Below are positions 1 through 5,721 of a stretch of DNA of 5,721 nucleotides, one piece after another (position 1 is the stretch's first letter; the number at the start of each line of letters is the position of its first letter). The notes beneath the pieces were generated by a model, which saw nothing but the letters and a program-made list of their open reading frames with translations, made no database searches and was not told the DNA's origin. This DNA is from Opitutia bacterium UBA7397 (lineage in GTDB: Bacteria; Verrucomicrobiota; Verrucomicrobiia; Opitutales; UBA953). Location of the stretch: contig DKND01000075.1 of assembly GCA_002470605.1 (NCBI GenBank), positions 1,936 through 7,656 of the forward strand. The letters are read 5' to 3'. A program made the translations under genes and the position numbers.

Positions 1-591
1 CTGCTCGAAGCCAGCGCCGACGAGGCAGCGAAGAGTGCCAAGTCGCTGTCCAAGCTCTACGCCGAAGTGGGTAAGCCGGATTTCGATCGGCACTTCACGG
101 AACTCGTTGTCGCTCGGCGAAACGACAAACGTATCGGCCTCTCCATCACCCAGGAACTTTGCCTGACCTTCGTCACCCCGCTTGAACGCGAAGACATCGA
201 AGCCCTCGCCAACGCCCTTTATAAGATTCCTAAGACTTGCGAAAAAGTCGGTGAGCGCCTCGCCATCTGCCCGCGCCAGTTCTCGACGGACATCGTCGAC
301 AAACAAGTCCGCATGCTGGAGCAGGCCACCGAGGTGACCGCCAGCCTCGTACGCAAACTTCGCAAACTTTCGAACGTCGAAGAAATTCAAGATGACTATG
401 AAACCTTACAGACCATCGAAGGCGACGCCGACCGCCTGATGGTGGGCCTCCTGCGCGATCTCTACCAAGGTAACGTCGACGCCAAGGAGGTCGTGATCTT
501 GAAGGACATCTACGAACTCCTTGAGCGCGCGATCGACCACTGCCGCGATGCCGGCAAGGTCGTCTTCCAGATTGCCCTCAAATACGCCTAA
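1..591 (+). CDS. DUF47 / PhoU-like Pit accessory protein (5' partial)
   Basis: The reading frame is open from the first base to a TAA at 589-591, giving 196 visible residues, so the true start lies left of the window. The in-frame GTG at 67 is internal and should not be taken as the start, because the frame continues upstream with an alpha-helical sequence (ASADEAAKSAKSLSKLYAEV). The protein is soluble, charged and almost entirely helical. It contains the segment TPLEREDIEALANALYKI and ends with a helix ERAIDHCRDAGKVVFQIALK, both typical of the DUF47 (PhoU-like, TIGR00153) family. That family is about 205-220 residues long, so only a short N-terminal piece should be missing. Members are often encoded next to PiT phosphate permeases; the Sinorhizobium example is called Pap, Pit accessory protein. 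Here the pit gene starts 19 bp downstream on the same strand, which supports co-transcription and a role in modulating phosphate uptake. It is cytoplasmic by inference. The exact biochemical role of DUF47 proteins is not settled. Confidence 0.9.
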   Translation: MLEASADEAAKSAKSLSKLYAEVGKPDFDRHFTELVVARRNDKRIGLSITQELCLTFVTPLEREDIEALANALYKIPKTCEKVGERLAICPRQFSTDIVDKQVRMLEQATEVTASLVRKLRKLSNVEEIQDDYETLQTIEGDADRLMVGLLRDLYQGNVDAKEVVILKDIYELLERAIDHCRDAGKVVFQIALKYA

Positions 592-610
592 GTCAGCGCG
601 CTGCCCGTAA

Positions 611-1723
611 ATGGACCCTTTCGTCTTGATGCTGTTGGTGATCTTGGTCGCCGTCGTCTTTGAATATATCAACGGTTTCCACGATGCGGCCAACGCCATC
701 GCGACGGTAGTTTCGACACGGGTCCTGACGCCCCGCCAAGCAATCATGCTAGCGGCCTGCACCAATCTTCTCGGCGCTTTCTGGGGCACCGCCGTCGCCG
801 CGACGATCGCCAAAGGCTTCGTCCACGACCCGGCCGGAGTCACCCAGATGGCCATCGCATGCGGCCTCATGGGAGGCATCGTGTGGAATCTCATCACCTG
901 GTGGTTCGGCATCCCCTCCAGTTCGTCGCATGCGCTCATCGGTGGCCTCTGCGGCGGCGTCCTTGGCCAAACCCATCTGCTCTGGGGCCGGTTGATCTGG
1001 CATGAAGTCCCAAAGCTGGCCGACGGCACGCTCGATCACGCCCATGCGACCGGACTGTGGCCCAAGCTCATCAAGCCCATGGTACTCTCGCCGCTCATCG
1101 GCTTCACGCTCGGCGTCCTTTTCATGGGCCTGCTGACGGTGATTATCGTCCGGTTCGCGATGCGTCCAAGCAAGGTGCAACGCTGGTTCGGCAAACTGCA
1201 ACTGATCTCCGCGGGGATGATGGGCTTCTCGCACGGGATGAATGACTCGCAGAAGACCGTCGGCATCATCATGCTCGCCCTCACGGCCGGCGCGGCCAAT
1301 CAAGCTTTTGATCACGCGCCTTCCTGGCTACGATTCATGCAGCCTGACAAGGATGCCCACGTTCCTTTTTGGATCATCGCGCTTTGCGCGGCCACCATGG
1401 CCGCAGGGACCGCGGCGGGTGGCTGGCGCATCATCCGTACGCTCGGACATAAGATGGTGAAGTTGCAACCCGTACACGGCTTCGCCGCCGAAACCGCCGC
1501 CGCTCTCACAATCGGCGGAGCTTCGCTCATCGGCATGCCCGTCTCGACCACGCACGTCATTTCGACTTCCATCCTCGGGGTCGGTGCGACCAAGCGCTTT
1601 GATGCTGTAAAATGGGGCCTCGTAGGCCGTATCGTCTGGGCTTGGGTCCTCACTTTACCCATCACCATTACGCTCGGTTATCTGTTCTTCCGGGCGGCGG
1701 TGCTCATCGGCTGGGCCGACTGA
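611..1723 (+). CDS. pit: PiT-family inorganic phosphate permease
   Basis: This 370-residue integral membrane protein belongs to the PiT (PHO4, PF01384) family, which imports phosphate, often as a metal-phosphate complex, driven by H+ or Na+. Both halves of the internal duplication are visible. The N-terminal signature is GFHDAANAIATVVSTR (residues 22-37) and the second is GFSHGMNDSQKTVGII (205-220), with the characteristic N/D pairs D25/N28 and N211/D212. Each half also has a conserved serine-rich loop: GIPSSSSHALIGG (100-112) and GMPVSTTHVISTSILG (308-323). Hydrophobic segments run throughout, and a polar stretch around residues 184-195 looks like the cytoplasmic loop between the halves. The length fits the shorter bacterial Pit proteins rather than the roughly 500-residue E. 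coli PitA. The ATG at 611 is 19 bp after the DUF47 stop and has no clear Shine-Dalgarno, but the following residues form the expected first membrane helix. It converges with the sulfatase gene, leaving 21 bp between the two stop codons. Confidence 0.96.
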   Translation: MDPFVLMLLVILVAVVFEYINGFHDAANAIATVVSTRVLTPRQAIMLAACTNLLGAFWGTAVAATIAKGFVHDPAGVTQMAIACGLMGGIVWNLITWWFGIPSSSSHALIGGLCGGVLGQTHLLWGRLIWHEVPKLADGTLDHAHATGLWPKLIKPMVLSPLIGFTLGVLFMGLLTVIIVRFAMRPSKVQRWFGKLQLISAGMMGFSHGMNDSQKTVGIIMLALTAGAANQAFDHAPSWLRFMQPDKDAHVPFWIIALCAATMAAGTAAGGWRIIRTLGHKMVKLQPVHGFAAETAAALTIGGASLIGMPVSTTHVISTSILGVGATKRFDAVKWGLVGRIVWAWVLTLPITITLGYLFFRAAVLIGWAD

Positions 1724-1744
1724 GGACGCGAAAGCACCGACGGT

Positions 1745-3397
1745 TCAGCGGGAGCCGAGATCGACGCCGCACCGCTTGGCCCACGCCATCCAAGCATCCG
1801 CGAGTTCCTTAAGTTTTTCCGGCTGCTGCTCGGCGAGGTCATGCTGCTCGGAAGGGTCCTTCGAAAGGTCGAACAACTGCCAGGCGACGGGCGCGGCCTG
1901 GCGCTTGCCCCAGACGATCTTCCAGTTTCCTAGACGATAACCACGAGCGCCTTCATGCGCGGTCGGGATACCGCGCTCGGGCGTCGGTTCGCCCCGCAGG
2001 TCGGGCAACAAGGAACGTCCGGACGATGGTAAGATCGGCTTCCCTGCCCTCTCTGCCGGATATGTCGCGCCGGCGGCGGCCGCTATGGTGGGCAAGAAAT
2101 CCATCACGTGCGCCGACGAGCGGATCCAAGCTACGGACGGCTTCAGGGTCGCGGGCCACGAGACGATGAGCGGCGAACTGATGCCGCCTTCATTGCAGAA
2201 GTGCTTGTAGAGGTTGAGCGGGGTGTTGCCGAGATTCGCCCAGGCGGAGCCATACGAGGAATGGGTACCAGCCTGGCCCATACCCGCCAAGGACTCTCCG
2301 ACGTGCAGGTCATTTTGTCCGGAGCGGGAAACGCCGTCGAAACCGAACGGACCCCACTCATAGCACGCGCCGTTATCGGAGGTGAAAAGAATCAGCGTGT
2401 TCGCGAGCTCGCCGTGCTGCTCGAGATCGGCGAGTAACCGGCCGACCCCTTGATCGACATGCTCGACCATCGCGGCGAACGTGGCCATGCGACGTGCAAG
2501 GTCTTCGCGACGATCGGCTGGCAAGCTATCCCACGAGGGGTTCGGCTTACCGGAGTAACCGTTGGCGATGGCGTCGTTCGCCTCGACAGGAACCATCGAG
2601 AGCGGAGGCAAGACGGCGTCCGCGGAGACGAGCCCGAGGGCTTTCATGCGCGTGAAGCGCTCGGCGCGCAGGACGTCCCAGCCGCGGCGGTATGTAGCCA
2701 TGTGCCGGTCGATCGATTCCTTGGGCGCCTGCAAGGGGAAGTGCGGCGAAGAATGCGCGAGGTAGAGGAACCAAGGCTTGTCCTTGGTGGTCCGGGCCTG
2801 CCGCAGGAACTCGAGGGCGTAGTCGGTGAAGACGTCGGTGACGTAAAACTTGCCCGGCGCGTACGATAGCTCAGCGGGCGTGCTGGCGGGTAAGCGCGCG
2901 TAGTCGGCCGAATCCCATTGGTCGTTGGAGTGCGCCTGCAGGTTCTTGAAACCGTAATAGGCATCGAAGCCCCGCTGGACCGGCCCAGGCGAACCCATAT
3001 GCCACTTGCCGACCATCCACGTGCTGTAGCCGGACTGCTTAAGGAGTTCGGGGATGGTGATATTATTATCGAGGAGATGGCCAGTGTAAGCAGGGCCGCG
3101 CTTGGGCGAAGGCTTAGCGGTGACGAAGTCGCCGATACCGGCCTCATGCGGATGGAGGCCGGTGATGAGCGAAGCACGCGTAGGACAGCAGCGCGCGGAG
3201 TTAGTGCACTTCTCGAAGCGCACACCTAACTTAGCGAGGCGATCGATGTTGGGCGTGGGAATCTCGCCGCCGTAGCAGCCGAGGTCGGAATAGCCAAGGT
3301 CATCGGCTAGGATAACGAGGATGTTAGGACGGCGAGACTCGGCGGCCGCGAGCAAGGTGGCACTGAGGAGCAAGATCGCTGACGCCCAGCTCTTCAT
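1745..3397 (-). CDS. Secreted arylsulfatase (formylglycine-dependent, S1 type)
   Basis: This 550-residue sulfatase hydrolyses sulfate esters, most likely on a polysaccharide. An N-terminal signal peptide (residues 1-19, hydrophobic core AILLLSATLLAAA) indicates export. The sulfatase domain (PF00884) begins at RPNILVILADDLGYSDLG (23-40), where D32 and D33 are the expected calcium ligands. The activation motif CCPTRASLITG (70-80) matches C-x-P-x-R; C70 (codon at 3190-3188) would be converted to formylglycine and R74 stabilises it. Other family active-site positions are present: K131 and H133 in GKWHMG, H219 in HSSPHFPLQ, D341 and N342 in TSDNG, and K398 in LYKHF. All key residues are therefore intact and the enzyme should be active if matured. 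The C-terminal subdomain ends with the common LFDLSKDPSEQHDLAE segment. The ATG overlaps the stop of the upstream lyase (ATGA, 3397-3394), suggesting translational coupling. Subfamily and substrate cannot be read from sequence alone. No maturation enzyme gene (FGE or anSME) is in view. Confidence 0.96.
   Translation of the reverse strand: MKSWASAILLLSATLLAAAESRRPNILVILADDLGYSDLGCYGGEIPTPNIDRLAKLGVRFEKCTNSARCCPTRASLITGLHPHEAGIGDFVTAKPSPKRGPAYTGHLLDNNITIPELLKQSGYSTWMVGKWHMGSPGPVQRGFDAYYGFKNLQAHSNDQWDSADYARLPASTPAELSYAPGKFYVTDVFTDYALEFLRQARTTKDKPWFLYLAHSSPHFPLQAPKESIDRHMATYRRGWDVLRAERFTRMKALGLVSADAVLPPLSMVPVEANDAIANGYSGKPNPSWDSLPADRREDLARRMATFAAMVEHVDQGVGRLLADLEQHGELANTLILFTSDNGACYEWGPFGFDGVSRSGQNDLHVGESLAGMGQAGTHSSYGSAWANLGNTPLNLYKHFCNEGGISSPLIVSWPATLKPSVAWIRSSAHVMDFLPTIAAAAGATYPAERAGKPILPSSGRSLLPDLRGEPTPERGIPTAHEGARGYRLGNWKIVWGKRQAAPVAWQLFDLSKDPSEQHDLAEQQPEKLKELADAWMAWAKRCGVDLGSR
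3394..3397 (-). other. ATGA stop/start overlap coupling lyase and sulfatase
   Basis: The minus strand reads ATGA here: the ATG starts the sulfatase and the TGA ends the lyase. The bases just upstream (CTCCTCGCACCGCG on the minus strand) hold no good Shine-Dalgarno. The sulfatase is therefore probably translated by ribosomes terminating on the lyase, keeping the two products in proportion. The overlap is seen directly; the coupling is inferred. Confidence 0.8.
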
Positions 3398-4611
3398 CGC
3401 GGTGCGAGGAGCTGCAGACGCTTGCTACGATGATCCGAATACTCGCGTAAGAGGTTCTCGTAGCGTTCATCACCGAAAATAATGCCGGCCGCCCGGAGTG
3501 CCGGCAAAACCTCATCGGGCTTGCTTTCATGGATCTGTGGCAAAGTCCAAGGCTTGGGATTTTTGCCGAGATAAGGGACCAGGAAATCAAGGGCAGCCCG
3601 AATCGACCGCCCCTCGGAAGTCTTGAAATGCCAAAGGTCAAAGCCGGCATGCTCGCCCAAGGCGGCGAGCTCAGACAGCGCAAGGGCGTTAAAACATGAA
3701 TAACTGAAAGAGGCCGTTCGGACCAATTCCAGAGGCTGACGACCATCAGGTTCGACTTGCACCGCGACGCGCTTGGTCGCGGCCAGGGTGATGATTTTCT
3801 TTGCGACATCCTTCCGCCCGAGAACTAAGGCCCAATGCGCGGCCTGCACGTCGTACCAAGTGCCATGATTGTTCTTAGCGGCGCATTCGTCGGCGCCATT
3901 TTTGCTCGTGAGCAACCAATCGAGGTAGGTATTCCCCCACGCATCAAGGGTGTTCTGATCGTCGACCGACCAGGAAGGTGAGCCGGCAAGCAAAACCACG
4001 GCATCCGCCGCCACCGCGAACGATCGAGCTTCGAGGATTCCCGTACCGCGGCCGTCGTTGACCCCAGGCACGGCTTGCGCGAAACGAAAATGTGGCGTCA
4101 TGCGCGTGGCTGGATCGAGAAACCAAGTCCGGACCAACTTCGCTGCGTGAGTGGCATATTTTTCCTCTTTGGTGAAGAAATAAGCCAAGGCCAAGGTCTC
4201 GGTCGCGTCGCCGAGGAGCCGTGCCCGCAAGGTATCATTGGCGTCGGGGTCTCGGGATTCAGGGTTCACCTTACCGTCTTTGCGCAGGTAGGGCTGTCCG
4301 TTGGGCTTAGCGGGATCCGGCCAAAAATAAGGCGCAATGCTCATGTAGTCGTGCTTATCACCGCTGGGTGGGACTTTTTTCTTCTCCATCACCGACGGCG
4401 GCATGATCAGAAGCGCCTTATTCGCCTGTTCCATCAGCTTTTTAAGGGCCTTCGTTGCCGATTCGTCACCCGAGGCAAGTAAGGCCTTTGATTTCTCCAA
4501 AGCTCCAGGCCGGGCTCCATAGTAAGGACGCGCGGGCAGCGCTGCGGAATTCAGGCACGGTCCCAGATGCAGTAAAACCGACAGGGCGAGGAGGATTCGG
4601 CAAAGGGTCAT
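3394..4611 (-). CDS. Secreted alginate-lyase-family polysaccharide lyase (PF05426; PL38/PL5-like)
   Basis: From the ATG at 4611 the product has 405 residues. I prefer this start to the in-frame GTG at 4644 because it places a signal peptide at the N-terminus (MTLCRILLALSVLLHLG, cleavage probably near residues 24-27) and because the GTG lies inside an inverted repeat. C19 follows LGP, a poor lipobox, so a lipoprotein is unlikely. The mature part looks like the all-helical alginate lyase domain. The conserved segment HDYMSIAPYFWPDP (87-100) is followed by NPESRDPDAND, and the core motif NNHGTWYDVQ spans 247-256. A second conserved block, EPDGRQPLELVRTASFSYS, spans 287-305. By spacing, N248, H249, R298 and Y304 correspond to the catalytic Asn, His, Arg and Tyr of PL5 lyase A1-III (inference). 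Such enzymes cleave 1,4-linked uronic acid polymers (alginate, glucuronan) by beta-elimination. The NNHGTWY wording recalls PL38 more than PL5. The stop overlaps the sulfatase start, so the pair forms an operon with the lyase first. Confidence 0.88.
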   Translation of the reverse strand: MTLCRILLALSVLLHLGPCLNSAALPARPYYGARPGALEKSKALLASGDESATKALKKLMEQANKALLIMPPSVMEKKKVPPSGDKHDYMSIAPYFWPDPAKPNGQPYLRKDGKVNPESRDPDANDTLRARLLGDATETLALAYFFTKEEKYATHAAKLVRTWFLDPATRMTPHFRFAQAVPGVNDGRGTGILEARSFAVAADAVVLLAGSPSWSVDDQNTLDAWGNTYLDWLLTSKNGADECAAKNNHGTWYDVQAAHWALVLGRKDVAKKIITLAATKRVAVQVEPDGRQPLELVRTASFSYSCFNALALSELAALGEHAGFDLWHFKTSEGRSIRAALDFLVPYLGKNPKPWTLPQIHESKPDEVLPALRAAGIIFGDERYENLLREYSDHRSKRLQLLAPR

Positions 4612-4624
4612 AGGGTCAAAGCGA

Positions 4625-4646
4625 CCGTGCCAAACTTTCGGCACGG
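4625..4646 (-). repeat. Perfect inverted repeat (7-bp stem, 8-nt loop) before the lyase start
   Basis: CCGTGCC (4625-4631) and GGCACGG (4640-4646) are perfect reverse complements around an 8-base loop, AAACTTTC. The near arm ends 13 bases upstream of the preferred lyase ATG at 4611. In the lyase transcript this would be a GC-rich hairpin against the translation start region; in DNA it could be a dyad operator. The alternative GTG start (4644) lies within the far arm. No U-run follows in either direction, so it is not an intrinsic terminator. Function is inferred only. Confidence 0.55.
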
Positions 4647-4673
4647 AGCAACTGCAACTAAAGGATAGCCCAA

Positions 4674-4694
4674 GCCCCCCTAATGAAGGAGGGC
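4674..4694. repeat. Imperfect inverted repeat in the divergent intergenic region
   Basis: GCCCCCCT (4674-4681) and AGGAGGGC (4687-4694) can pair with one mismatch around the loop AATGA. It lacks a directly adjacent T-run in either direction, so a terminator is unlikely. It could be an operator half-site pair or chance in a C-rich run. The right arm contains AAGGAGG (4686-4692), which resembles a Shine-Dalgarno but has no gene start at a suitable distance. Confidence 0.3.
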
Positions 4695-4761
4695 AAACGC
4701 TGAGTTTTTACCCTTCACTCTTGCTCCCATGGGGTGCTCTCCTAACTTGCCCAAAACCACC

Positions 4762-5295
4762 ATGGTTAAATCAGATTTTGGCTATAATAGTAAGATCGAG
4801 GGCGAAGTCATCGTCACCCGCGCCGATGCCGTCGTGAATTGGGTCCGAAGCAACTCCGTCTGGCCGATGCCGATGGGTCTGGCCTGTTGTGCCATCGAGC
4901 TCATGGCCGCCGGCGGCTCCCGCTTCGACATCTCCCGCTTCGGCATGGAAGTCATGCGCTTCTCCCCCCGCCAGGCCGACTGCATGATCGTCGCCGGCAC
5001 GGTCACCTACAAGATGGCCGAAGTCGTCCGTCGCATCTATGACCAGATGGCTGAACCAAAGTGGGTCGTCGCCATGGGCGCCTGTGCTTCGACCGGTGGC
5101 ATGTACCGCTCTTACGCCACGCTGCAAGGGGTGGATAACATCGTCCCGGTTGATATTTATATTTCTGGCTGCCCTCCCCGCCCCGAAGCCCTCCTCGACG
5201 GGATGATGCTGCTGCAGGAGAAAATCCGGAACGAAGGCGGCTCGCTGCGCCGTACCTTCCGCGGTCGCACGGTCGAAACCAAAATCGTCAGCTGA
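4762..5295 (+). CDS. nuoB: NADH-quinone oxidoreductase subunit B (NuoB, complex I)
   Basis: NuoB is the peripheral-arm subunit of respiratory complex I that carries iron-sulfur cluster N2, which passes electrons to quinone on the cytoplasmic side of the membrane. Numbering from the ATG at 4762 (177 residues), the N2 ligands are all present: the tandem C42-C43 in GLACCAIELM, C108 in MGACASTGGMY, and C137 in SGCPPRPEALLDG. Other conserved blocks are RFGMEVMRFSPRQAD (59-73), the segment MVVAG-like MIVAGTVTYKMA (75-86) and EPKWVVAMGAC (98-108). An in-frame ATG at 4729 would add 11 residues (MGCSPNLPKTT). I favour 4762 because MVKSDFGYNSK resembles the usual short NuoB N-terminus and the extra residues do not, but neither start has a Shine-Dalgarno. 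The C-terminus is short compared with the 220-residue E. coli protein and ends soon after the conserved core. nuoC follows after 7 bp. No nuoA precedes it. Confidence 0.96.
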   Translation: MVKSDFGYNSKIEGEVIVTRADAVVNWVRSNSVWPMPMGLACCAIELMAAGGSRFDISRFGMEVMRFSPRQADCMIVAGTVTYKMAEVVRRIYDQMAEPKWVVAMGACASTGGMYRSYATLQGVDNIVPVDIYISGCPPRPEALLDGMMLLQEKIRNEGGSLRRTFRGRTVETKIVS

Positions 5296-5302
5296 TTCGG
5301 AC

Positions 5303-5721
5303 ATGGACGCCGCTGTTCTCATTCAACGTTTCCCCTCCGCCCGCGTCTTGCCTTCGCAAGATATGCCGACCGTCGAAATCCCCGCGTCCGACCTTTGGGC
5401 AGCGGTACGATTCCTGCGCGACGAACAGAGCTTCGACCTTTTGGCCGATCTCTGCGGTGTCGAATGGAAAGACCGTTCGGCCCGCTTTGGCGTCGTCATC
5501 CATCTGCTCAGCACGACCCAACGCGAATACGTCCGCCTGCACGTTCCCGCCCTCGGCGATTGCGTGCCCAGCGTCTCTTCCCTGCACCCCGGCGCCAACT
5601 GGCATGAGCGTGAAGCGTTCGACATGTTCGGCATCACGTTCACCGGACATCCCGACCCACGCCGCATCCTAATGTGGGAAGCCTACCCTTACCACCCGTT
5701 GCGCAAAGACTTCCCGCTCGC
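5303..5721 (+). CDS. nuoC: NADH-quinone oxidoreductase subunit C (NuoC, 3' partial)
   Basis: The frame opens at an ATG at 5303, 7 bp after the nuoB stop, and stays open to the right edge, giving 139 complete codons. NuoC (30-kDa subunit, PF00329) is a structural subunit of the peripheral arm of complex I, next to NuoB and NuoD. The visible part has the expected N-terminal alpha/beta domain (FDLLADLCGVEWKDR, residues 44-58). The family signature ANWHEREAFDMFGITFTGHP spans 98-117, followed by DPRRILMWEAYPYHPLRKDFPL (118-139, the signature end that fits onto NuoD). Gene order nuoB-nuoC is the standard one, and the tight spacing indicates one transcript. Whether it is a separate NuoC or a NuoCD fusion cannot be told, because the window ends just at the conserved HPLRKDFPL block. 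No clear Shine-Dalgarno precedes the ATG. Confidence 0.95.
   Translation, partial: MDAAVLIQRFPSARVLPSQDMPTVEIPASDLWAAVRFLRDEQSFDLLADLCGVEWKDRSARFGVVIHLLSTTQREYVRLHVPALGDCVPSVSSLHPGANWHEREAFDMFGITFTGHPDPRRILMWEAYPYHPLRKDFPL

Larger units (their letters stand above)
4612..4761. other. Divergent intergenic region between the lyase operon and nuoB
   Basis: This stretch of 150 bp must hold the control signals for both divergent units: the lyase-sulfatase operon leftward and nuoBC rightward. It includes two inverted repeats (4625-4646 and 4674-4694), a tandem GCAACT pair (4648-4659) and a short pyrimidine-rich stretch (4705-4727). I could not find a convincing sigma70 -35/-10 pair in either direction. 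It shrinks to 117 bp if nuoB starts at the upstream ATG at 4729. It is too short to hold a nuoA gene. Confidence 0.7.

Noticed and set aside
406..1315. Minus-strand open frames (406-1029 and 749-1315) opposite the DUF47 and pit genes.
   Set aside because: They lie antisense to well-supported genes, have low-complexity composition and show no known motif.
1707..1744. Possible bidirectional terminator at the convergent pit/sulfatase junction, including a 5-bp stem TCGGC/GCCGA at 1707-1719.
   Set aside because: The stem is short, lies within the end of pit and has no T-run on either side, so a terminator cannot be supported.
2644..3225. Long open frames overlapping the sulfatase in other frames (193 residues on the minus strand here; also 2450-2869 and 2918-3229 on the plus strand).
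   Set aside because: They overlap a clear sulfatase with intact motifs. Their translations are rich in Arg, Ser and Pro, with no recognisable domain, as expected for shadow frames in GC-rich DNA.
4648..4659. Tandem GCAACT GCAACT repeat next to the hairpin.
   Set aside because: Only two 6-base copies; too short to separate from chance without comparative data.
4683..4703. Six-codon open frame (MKEGKR) that might be a leader peptide for nuoB.
   Set aside because: It has no ribosome binding site before it, no attenuator-like codon run and no following terminator structure; such tiny frames are common by chance.
4783..4788. Exact TATAAT that could be a -10 promoter element.
   Set aside because: It lies inside nuoB after the start, has no -35 element at 16-18 bp (the bases there are around CCATGG) and no TGn extension, and no gene start follows it suitably.
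4771..5322. Minus-strand frame of 183 residues opposite nuoB, and similar frames opposite nuoC (5288-5667).
   Set aside because: They are antisense to conserved complex I genes. The His-, Asp- and Gly-rich translation is a codon-bias artefact.
5680..5714. The NuoC WEAYPYHPLRKD segment, which looks as if it has extra residues compared with the common WEGHPLRKD form.
   Set aside because: The conserved HPLRKDFPL block is intact and such spacing variants occur within the family, so it is not evidence of damage or novelty.

Overview
The window reads as a chromosomal piece from a GC-rich bacterium, most likely of the PVC group (Verrucomicrobiota, perhaps Opitutales-like). This is inferred from four things: a secreted formylglycine-type sulfatase paired with an alginate-lyase-family enzyme, a DUF47/Pit phosphate-uptake pair, the style of the NuoB and NuoC sequences, and start codons without clear Shine-Dalgarno sequences. 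No rRNA or other phylogenetic marker is present, so the placement is tentative.

Layout. Positions 1-1723 (+) hold a two-gene phosphate-uptake unit: the 3' part of a DUF47/PhoU-like accessory protein gene (cut by the left edge), then a complete PiT-family phosphate permease 19 bp downstream. A convergent junction of 21 bp follows. Positions 1745-4611 (-) hold a two-gene operon for polysaccharide breakdown. An alginate-lyase-family (PF05426; PL38- or PL5-like) secreted enzyme is transcribed first, then a secreted arylsulfatase whose ATG overlaps the lyase stop in an ATGA. A divergent intergenic region of about 150 bp with two small inverted repeats separates this operon from nuoB and nuoC (+, 4762 to the right edge). 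These two are the start of a respiratory complex I operon; nuoC is cut by the right edge.

How the genes work together. The lyase and sulfatase both carry signal peptides. They probably act together outside the cytoplasm on a sulfated uronic-acid-containing polysaccharide: the sulfatase removes sulfate esters and the lyase cleaves at uronic acid residues by beta-elimination. The DUF47 protein probably modulates the Pit permease. NuoB and NuoC belong to the peripheral arm of NADH:quinone oxidoreductase. The sugar-degrading pair sits between two housekeeping units, with no transporter, regulator or mobile element visible beside it.

No wholly new system could be shown. The points most worth a second look are the compact lyase-sulfatase pair and its substrate, the lack of nuoA directly upstream of nuoB, the perfect hairpin just before the lyase start, and the lack of Shine-Dalgarno sequences at all five visible starts. 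No tRNA, rRNA, CRISPR array, insertion sequence or convincing terminator was seen.
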